Origin: JBASNZ01 sp049657775
Lineage (GTDB): Bacteria > Actinomycetota > Coriobacteriia > Anaerosomatales > Anaerosomataceae
Assembly: GCA_049657775.1 (NCBI GenBank)
Contig: JBASNZ010000012.1
Span: forward strand, 1-64,000
DNA length: 64,000 bases
Direction of reading: 5' to 3'
Positions within the stretch are counted from its first letter, which is position 1. Each line of letters opens with the position of its first letter. Positions 58,636-64,000 of this stretch are shown piece after piece. Both the position numbers and the translations under genes were made by a program. The notes under the pieces are model-generated. The model did no database searches, was not told the DNA's origin, and saw only the letters and a list, made by a program, of their open reading frames with translations.

Positions 58636-60309
58636 ATGACCAGCAAAAAGAACCGCCTTCGCATCATCCCGCTCGGCGGGCTTGATGAGATAGGCAAGAA
58701 CATGACCGTCGTTGAGTATGGGAACGACATGGTCGTCATCGATGCCGGACTCATGTTTCCAGATGAGGACTCGCCCGGCGTGGACCTGATACTTCCGGAC
58801 TACAGTTACGTCCTCAAGCGCAAAGACAAGCTCCGCGGCATCATCATCACCCACGGACACGAGGACCACACCGGCGCACTGCCGTACCTGCTGCGCGACC
58901 TGGGTCAGCCGGTTCCGATCCTGGGCACCCGCCTTACGCTCGGCCTCATCAAGGGCAAGCTCGAGGAGCATAAGCTCACCAACGCCAAGCTTCGCGAGAT
59001 AAAGCCCGGCGGCCACGTGAGCCTCGGCGTCTTCGGCTTCGACTTCATCGCGGTCAACCACTCCATCCCCGACGGCGTGGCGGTCTTCTGCCGCACGCCC
59101 GTCGGAAACCTACTCCACACCGGTGACTTCAAGCTCGATCAAACGCCCATAGACGGACGTTTCACCGACTACGCCGCACTCACTAAGGCTGGCAAATCGG
59201 GAGTGACGCTGCTCCTGAGCGACTCCACCAACGCCGAGACACCGGGTCACACACCGAGTGAGGCCGTCGTCGGCGTCGCACTGCGGCGGATCTTCGCGGA
59301 GGCCGAGCAGCGCATCATCGTCGCATCGTTCGCTTCGCACATACACCGCCTCCAGCAGGTCTGCGATGCGGCCGTGGCCTCGGGCCGCAAGGTAGCGGTC
59401 ACAGGTCGCTCGATGGTCAACAACACCAGGATCGCGCGCGAGCTGGGCTACCTGCACATCAACGACACCGACATCATCGATGCCTACGACATGAAGGGGC
59501 TGCCCGCGGAGGACGTGGTGGTGCTGTCCACCGGAAGCCAGGGCGAGCCGATGTCCGCGCTCGCGCGGATGGCCAACCGGGACCACAAGACTGTTTCCAT
59601 CGAAAAAGGCGACACTGTGGTCATCTCGGCTACGCCGGTCCCGGGCAACGAGAAGGCGGTCTCGCGCGTCATGAACCGCCTGTTCAAGGCCGGCGCCACT
59701 GTGGTTCATCGTGGCACAGCGCAGGTACACGTCTCCGGACACGCCGCGTCCGAAGAACTCAAGCTCATGTTGAACCTTACACGGCCCACGTACTTCATGC
59801 CGATACACGGAGAGACCCGCCACCTGCATGCCCATGCGCATCTTGCGATGCAGGTGGGTATCCCCGAGAAGAACATCTTCTGCCTCGAGAACGGACAGTG
59901 CCTCGAGCTTGATGAGAACGGGATCCGGGTAGGGGAGCACGTCGAGTCGGGCGTCGTATACGTCGACGGCCTGTCCGTGGGCGATATCAGCCAGGTGGTC
60001 CTGCGAGATCGTCAACTGCTGTCTTCGGACGGCATCTCCATGGTTATCGTCGCTATCGACTCACAGGACGGCAAGGTCATGGCAGAACCCGAGATCGTCA
60101 TGAGGGGCTTCGCGCTCTCCGGTGGCGAAGAGGAGGACATCCTCGCCGAGATGCGGACCCGCGTGAACAAGGTTCTCGCGCGCACGTCGAGCGAGGGCGT
60201 CACCGACCACGGCGTCATCAAGAAGGCGCTTCGCGACTCACTGTCGGCGTTCATCTGGGAGCGCAGCCGCATGCGCCCGATGATCATCCCGGTCGTCATG
60301 GAGGTGTAG
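58636..60309 (+). CDS. rnj: Ribonuclease J
   Basis: Metallo-beta-lactamase/beta-CASP nuclease with 5'-3' exo- and endonuclease activity in mRNA decay and rRNA maturation. 557 residues. Zinc ligands H73, H75, D77, H78 (ITHGHEDHTG), HTGDFKLDQTP and the beta-CASP motifs SDSTNAETPG and IHGETRHLHAHAHLA. The AAGGAG at 58614-58619 is 16 bases before the ATG, an unusually long spacing; no better start is in frame. Overlaps uppP by one base. Confidence 0.95.
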   Translation: MTSKKNRLRIIPLGGLDEIGKNMTVVEYGNDMVVIDAGLMFPDEDSPGVDLILPDYSYVLKRKDKLRGIIITHGHEDHTGALPYLLRDLGQPVPILGTRLTLGLIKGKLEEHKLTNAKLREIKPGGHVSLGVFGFDFIAVNHSIPDGVAVFCRTPVGNLLHTGDFKLDQTPIDGRFTDYAALTKAGKSGVTLLLSDSTNAETPGHTPSEAVVGVALRRIFAEAEQRIIVASFASHIHRLQQVCDAAVASGRKVAVTGRSMVNNTRIARELGYLHINDTDIIDAYDMKGLPAEDVVVLSTGSQGEPMSALARMANRDHKTVSIEKGDTVVISATPVPGNEKAVSRVMNRLFKAGATVVHRGTAQVHVSGHAASEELKLMLNLTRPTYFMPIHGETRHLHAHAHLAMQVGIPEKNIFCLENGQCLELDENGIRVGEHVESGVVYVDGLSVGDISQVVLRDRQLLSSDGISMVIVAIDSQDGKVMAEPEIVMRGFALSGGEEEDILAEMRTRVNKVLARTSSEGVTDHGVIKKALRDSLSAFIWERSRMRPMIIPVVMEV

Positions 60310-61139
60310 TGAGCCCGTTTCAGGCACTCATACTCGGCATCACGCAGGGCATCACCGAATTCCTGCCGATCTCCAGCGACGGACACCTCATCTTGGTGCC
60401 CGCGCTGTTCGGATGGGAACGCTTCGGTCTGGGCTTCGACGTGGTGCTGCACGCCGCCACGCTGGCCGCCACGATCGCGTACTTCCGCCGTGACGTTGCA
60501 CGCCTGGCGCTCGCGCTGTTCTCGCGCACTCCAGAACGCTCGCGTGACCGCAGACTCGCGTGGGTCATCATCGCGGCCACCGTTCCCAGCGCGGTCATCG
60601 CACTGGGCTTCGAGCCGCTGGTGGAGAAGGTGGAGACGCTCTCGATGTCCGCGCAGACGTCCATCGTCGCGATCTTCCTGCTCGTCACCGCCGCGCTTCT
60701 CGGAGGCGCCGAGATCATCGCTCGTCGTGTGAAGCGCACGACCGAGTCCGCCGAGCAGATCTCGTGGCCTCGTGCGCTCATCATCGGCCTGGCGCAGGGG
60801 TTCGCGGTGGCGCCGGGGCTCTCACGCTCGGGCACGACCATCGCCGCCGGTGTTGCGCTCGGCCTCAAGCGGGAAGAGGCCGCGCGGTTCTCGTTCCTGC
60901 TCTCGATCCCCATCATCGGCGCCGCAACCGCCAAGAAGATACTGCTTGACGTGATCGTGGGCGGGGAGGCGCTCCCGGCGGCACTGCCACTCACGGTGGG
61001 CCTGGTCACCACCACGATCGTGGGCTACGCCGCCATCGCGCTGCTCCTGCCGTATGTACGCAAACACTCTCTGTGGGCGTTCGCCATCTACACCGCAGTC
61101 GTCGGTACCGCCATACTGGTGTCGACGCAACTGTTCTAA
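60309..61139 (+). CDS. uppP: Undecaprenyl-diphosphatase UppP (BacA)
   Basis: Membrane enzyme that recycles the C55 carrier by removing one phosphate from undecaprenyl diphosphate. 276 residues, about eight hydrophobic helices. Active-site motifs ITEFLPISSDGHL and VAPGLSRSGTTIAAG. GTG start overlapping the rnj stop. It supports both peptidoglycan and the surface polymer encoded upstream; high copy gives bacitracin tolerance in other bacteria. Confidence 0.95.
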   Translation: MSPFQALILGITQGITEFLPISSDGHLILVPALFGWERFGLGFDVVLHAATLAATIAYFRRDVARLALALFSRTPERSRDRRLAWVIIAATVPSAVIALGFEPLVEKVETLSMSAQTSIVAIFLLVTAALLGGAEIIARRVKRTTESAEQISWPRALIIGLAQGFAVAPGLSRSGTTIAAGVALGLKREEAARFSFLLSIPIIGAATAKKILLDVIVGGEALPAALPLTVGLVTTTIVGYAAIALLLPYVRKHSLWAFAIYTAVVGTAILVSTQLF

Positions 61140-61162
61140 CAACCTTCCGAGGAGACCCGCAC

Positions 61163-63421
61163 ATGGCCACGGGCCGAAAAGGCAAACCCTCCACGAGCGG
61201 GAAGCGAAGCACAGCCAAGACAGCGCCCGCCCGGCGCGCCTCGCGCGCTCCCGAGCCGGTGCCGGTGCTCGATCCCGACAGCCGTCACGAGGTCGTTGGG
61301 ATCTCGCTATCAGCGCTCGCGATCGCGCTCGGCATCATGATGCTCAAGGACTCGAGCGCCATGGTCCCGCGGTTCGTGGCCGGGCTGCTACGGCTCGGTT
61401 TCGGACTTGGGGCGTATGCGATCCCGGTCGTGGTCTTGTTGTGGGGCGTCAGCTTCTTCGTGCATGCCGTCCGCGTGGACGAGACCCGAGTGGGGATCGG
61501 CCTCGGCCTGATCGTGCTGGCCGCTATCTCGATCGCGGCTGTCGGTGCCCCCGACGCGCTGTTCTGGGACCCGCAGACGCTCATGGCGCATGGCGGGTAC
61601 CTGGGTGGCGGCCTTGCCTGGCTGCTCTCGCTCCTCATGGGCGACGTCATCGCCTACGTCCTGCTCGGTGCGCTTGCCCTTGTCGGGCTGGTGTTTGCCG
61701 GAATGTCCATCTCGGAGTTGGTCGATCGGGTCACCGACGCGGTCCGCCGTCCGTTGCCCGAGGAGGACTTTGCCGAGGACACCGCACCCTCGCGGCGCAG
61801 GGCGCCCAGGACGGTGCCGCTCGATGACTTCGGGGAGCGCGAGCGGGAGCCCGCACCCGCGGTCGCACTGCCAAAACGCGGCCCCGATCCCGAAGCCGCC
61901 CGTCCCACCATCCCCACGGCGGGGATGTCGGCGCCGCGCGCGCTTGAAGGATTCGAGCTTCCCGCGCTCTCGATGCTCCAGCGCAGCCCGCAGACCGCTG
62001 CGGCTCACCGTGCGAGTGAAAAGGAGCTCAAGGGCACCGCAGGGCTCATCGAGCAGACGCTTGCGACCTTCGACATCTCATCACGGGTCGTCGGCTGGGT
62101 TCCCGGTCCGACTGTGACGATGTTCGAAGTCGAGATCGCGCGCGGAGTGAAGGTCGGTCGCGTGACATCGCTGGCCGACGACCTCGCGCTGGCGCTTGCC
62201 GCGCCCACCATCCGCATCCTCGCCCCGATCCCCGGCAAGTCATACGTGGGCATCGAGGTTCCTAACGAGCGCAGGTCCACCGTTACGCTCGGCGATGTCA
62301 TCTCCGGCCCCCCCATGAGCCACCCCAGCCCGCTCTTGCTGGGCATCGGCAAGGACGTTGCCGGCGAGCAGATCACCGCTGACCTTGCCACCATGCCGCA
62401 CCTGCTCATCGCCGGCGCGACGGGTACCGGCAAGAGCGTGTGCATCAACGCGCTGCTCATGTCGATGCTCATGCGCGCAACGCCCGCCGAGGTCAGGCTC
62501 ATCCTCATCGACCCCAAGCGCATCGAGCTCAATCTGTACAACGGCGTTCCCCACCTGTACGTACCGGTCGTGACCGAGGCGAAAGAGGCTGCGTCGGCGC
62601 TGGCCTGGGCGGTCTCGGAGATGGAATCTCGCCTCAAGCGCCTCCAGAAAGCGGGCGCGCGCAACATCGCGCAGTTCAACACGCTCGTTCACGACGGGAA
62701 GGCGCCCGAAGGCGCCGTCGAGATGCCGTATCTGGTCATCGTCATCGATGAGCTCGCCGACCTCATGATGGTCGCCGCCAAAGAGGTAGAGGACTCCATC
62801 TGCCGGCTCTCGGCGCTGGCGCGCGCGGCCGGTATCCACCTTATCGTCGCAACACAGCGGCCATCGACTGACATCATCACCGGTCTCATCAAGACCAACA
62901 TCACCAACCGGATCGCCTTCGCGGTCTCCTCCGGCATCGACAGCCGCGTCATTTTGGACCAATCGGGCGCCGAGAAGCTCGTCGGCCTCGGCGACATGTT
63001 GTTCTCCACACCGGCCTGGCCCAAGCCCAAGCGGATCCAGGGCGCGTATGTCACCGAGGACGAGATCAACGGTGTCGTGGAGCACCTCAAAGCGCAGGCG
63101 GAACCCGAGTATCATGAGGAGATCCTGCACCTCAAGCTCGCAACGGTCGGCGGCGGCGCGGCTATGGGCGACGAGGACGACGACCCTCTGCTCTGGGAAG
63201 CCGCCGACATCGTGGTCACGAGCGGCATGGGCTCCACCTCGCTGCTCCAACGGAGGCTCAAAGTGGGGTACGCCCGCGCCGGACGCATCATGGACATGCT
63301 CGAAGCCAAGGGCATCGTCGGCCCGCCCGACGGCAGCCGTCCTCGCGAAGTGCTCGCGGACATAGAAGAGCTCGAATCGATCAAGGTCTTCGATCGCAAA
63401 GACCGGGAGGCGGACGAATGA
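61163..63421 (+). CDS. ftsK: DNA translocase FtsK/SpoIIIE
   Basis: Septal DNA pump that clears chromosome termini and, with Xer recombinases, resolves dimers. ATG 61163 with GAGGAG upstream, 752 residues. Four transmembrane helices at about 35-190, an Arg/Pro/Glu-rich linker, then the motor with Walker A GATGTGKS (418-425), Walker B LVIVIDELADLMM and ATQRPSTDIITGLIK. The C-terminal gamma winged helix (DIVVTSGMGSTSLLQRRLK) binds KOPS-type sites. Its partner XerC is encoded at 16318-17217. Confidence 0.96.
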   Translation: MATGRKGKPSTSGKRSTAKTAPARRASRAPEPVPVLDPDSRHEVVGISLSALAIALGIMMLKDSSAMVPRFVAGLLRLGFGLGAYAIPVVVLLWGVSFFVHAVRVDETRVGIGLGLIVLAAISIAAVGAPDALFWDPQTLMAHGGYLGGGLAWLLSLLMGDVIAYVLLGALALVGLVFAGMSISELVDRVTDAVRRPLPEEDFAEDTAPSRRRAPRTVPLDDFGEREREPAPAVALPKRGPDPEAARPTIPTAGMSAPRALEGFELPALSMLQRSPQTAAAHRASEKELKGTAGLIEQTLATFDISSRVVGWVPGPTVTMFEVEIARGVKVGRVTSLADDLALALAAPTIRILAPIPGKSYVGIEVPNERRSTVTLGDVISGPPMSHPSPLLLGIGKDVAGEQITADLATMPHLLIAGATGTGKSVCINALLMSMLMRATPAEVRLILIDPKRIELNLYNGVPHLYVPVVTEAKEAASALAWAVSEMESRLKRLQKAGARNIAQFNTLVHDGKAPEGAVEMPYLVIVIDELADLMMVAAKEVEDSICRLSALARAAGIHLIVATQRPSTDIITGLIKTNITNRIAFAVSSGIDSRVILDQSGAEKLVGLGDMLFSTPAWPKPKRIQGAYVTEDEINGVVEHLKAQAEPEYHEEILHLKLATVGGGAAMGDEDDDPLLWEAADIVVTSGMGSTSLLQRRLKVGYARAGRIMDMLEAKGIVGPPDGSRPREVLADIEELESIKVFDRKDREADE

Positions 63422-63446
63422 GCCGTCTTCGCTTAAGGATGGCGAT

Positions 63447-64000
63447 ATGCCGGTAGGCGAAAAGCTCGCCGCGGAGAGGCGCAAGCAGGGCAAGAGCCTA
63501 GGCGACGTTTCCGAAGCGACCCATATCATGCGCAGGTTGCTCGAATCGCTCGAGAATGGGCGCGTGGACGAGCTCCCAAGCGCGGTGTACGTGCGCGGCT
63601 ACATCCAGAACTACGCCAAGTACCTGGGCATGGACCAGACCCCGCTACTGCTCGAGTTCGAAGAGGACCTCGGAGGAAAGCCTCCGCGCGACTCGCGGCT
63701 CGAAGATGTCCCCGAGGCCTCCGTCGTGCCCATGAGAGACCAGATACACCACATCCCCACGCGTACGTGGCTCATGCTCGTAGCTGCGCTCGTGCTCATC
63801 GGCCTGGTTCTGTGGGCGGTCGGAGCATTGCTCGGACAGGACAAGGAACTGCCACCGATCCCGCCGTCCACAACGACCACCACCGTCGAGCCGACCTCGA
63901 CCGTTCCCGGCACGACCACCGACACCGTCCCGGGAACCTCCACCGCACAGCCGGCGGCACCCGGGCAAGTCGATCCGGCCGCGGCGTTCACCCTCAAGAT
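63447..64000 (+). CDS. RodZ-like helix-turn-helix membrane protein, 3' truncated
   Basis: The open frame runs off the window end after 184 residues. ATG 63447 with AAGGAT seven bases upstream. Residues 3-70 are a Cro/RodZ-type HTH_25 domain (GEKLAAERRKQGKSLGDVSE, then VYVRGYIQNYAKYL). A transmembrane helix is at about 107-129, then a Thr/Pro/Val-rich low-complexity stretch typical of an extracytoplasmic stalk, and the start of what should be the DUF4115-like C-terminal domain. RodZ links MreB to the envelope; here it follows ftsK as in many Gram-positives. Confidence 0.85.
   Translation, partial: MPVGEKLAAERRKQGKSLGDVSEATHIMRRLLESLENGRVDELPSAVYVRGYIQNYAKYLGMDQTPLLLEFEEDLGGKPPRDSRLEDVPEASVVPMRDQIHHIPTRTWLMLVAALVLIGLVLWAVGALLGQDKELPPIPPSTTTTTVEPTSTVPGTTTDTVPGTSTAQPAAPGQVDPAAAFTLK

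Overview
The window is a gene-dense, high-GC bacterial chromosome segment of about 62 protein genes. All but one are on the plus strand. There is no tRNA, rRNA, insertion sequence, phage or CRISPR array that I can see. Gene order and content point to Actinomycetota. A WhiG-type sigma gene sits between dprA/xer and rpsB-tsf, as in Streptomyces, and RNase J follows dapA. The combination with TrmFO, a VanW protein and clostridial-type cell-wall-binding repeats suggests a deep anaerobic lineage such as Coriobacteriia or its relatives. That placement is inference, because no marker was aligned.

Bases 1-17217 hold a housekeeping run: fabF (5' truncated), rnc, smc, ftsY, lepB, ffh, rpsP, khpA, rimM, trmD, a second lepB, rplS, rnhB, yraN, a comM-like gene, dprA, trmFO and xerC. 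They cover fatty-acid synthesis, RNA processing, chromosome condensation, the SRP export route, ribosome and tRNA maturation, DNA uptake and dimer resolution. Most genes overlap by 1-8 bases or lie a few bases apart. Promoter-terminator punctuation is seen around rpsP, rplS and rimP.

Bases 17235-30435 begin with a WhiG/FliA-type sigma factor and a response regulator ending in a zinc ribbon. Then come rpsB, tsf, pyrH and frr, followed by envelope lipid genes (uppS, cdsA, dxr, rseP, ispG), a small stand-alone Rossmann protein, proS and a VanW protein. Bases 30548-44228 hold the rimP-nusA-ylxR-infB-rbfA-nrnA-truB-ribF translation block with a clear promoter and a leader attenuator-like hairpin. 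After it come rpsO, pnp, an M16 peptidase, dapB and the aspartate kinase.

Bases 44274-57536 are the accessory part, a surface-polysaccharide island with a Wzz-like co-polymerase, flippase, three glycosyltransferases, an acyltransferase, an O-antigen polymerase/ligase and a radical SAM protein. It continues with a minus-strand membrane G5-like protein, a polysaccharide deacetylase and a large secreted beta-helix protein with three cell-wall-binding type 2 repeats. The leader of that last gene carries what I read as a GEMM-I (cyclic di-GMP-I) riboswitch aptamer, the most notable find here. The island lies between lysine-pathway genes (dapB-lysC) and dapA-rnj, which are close neighbours in many actinobacteria.

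Bases 57554-64000 return to housekeeping: a terminator, then dapA, rnj, uppP, ftsK and the start of a RodZ-like gene cut by the window end.
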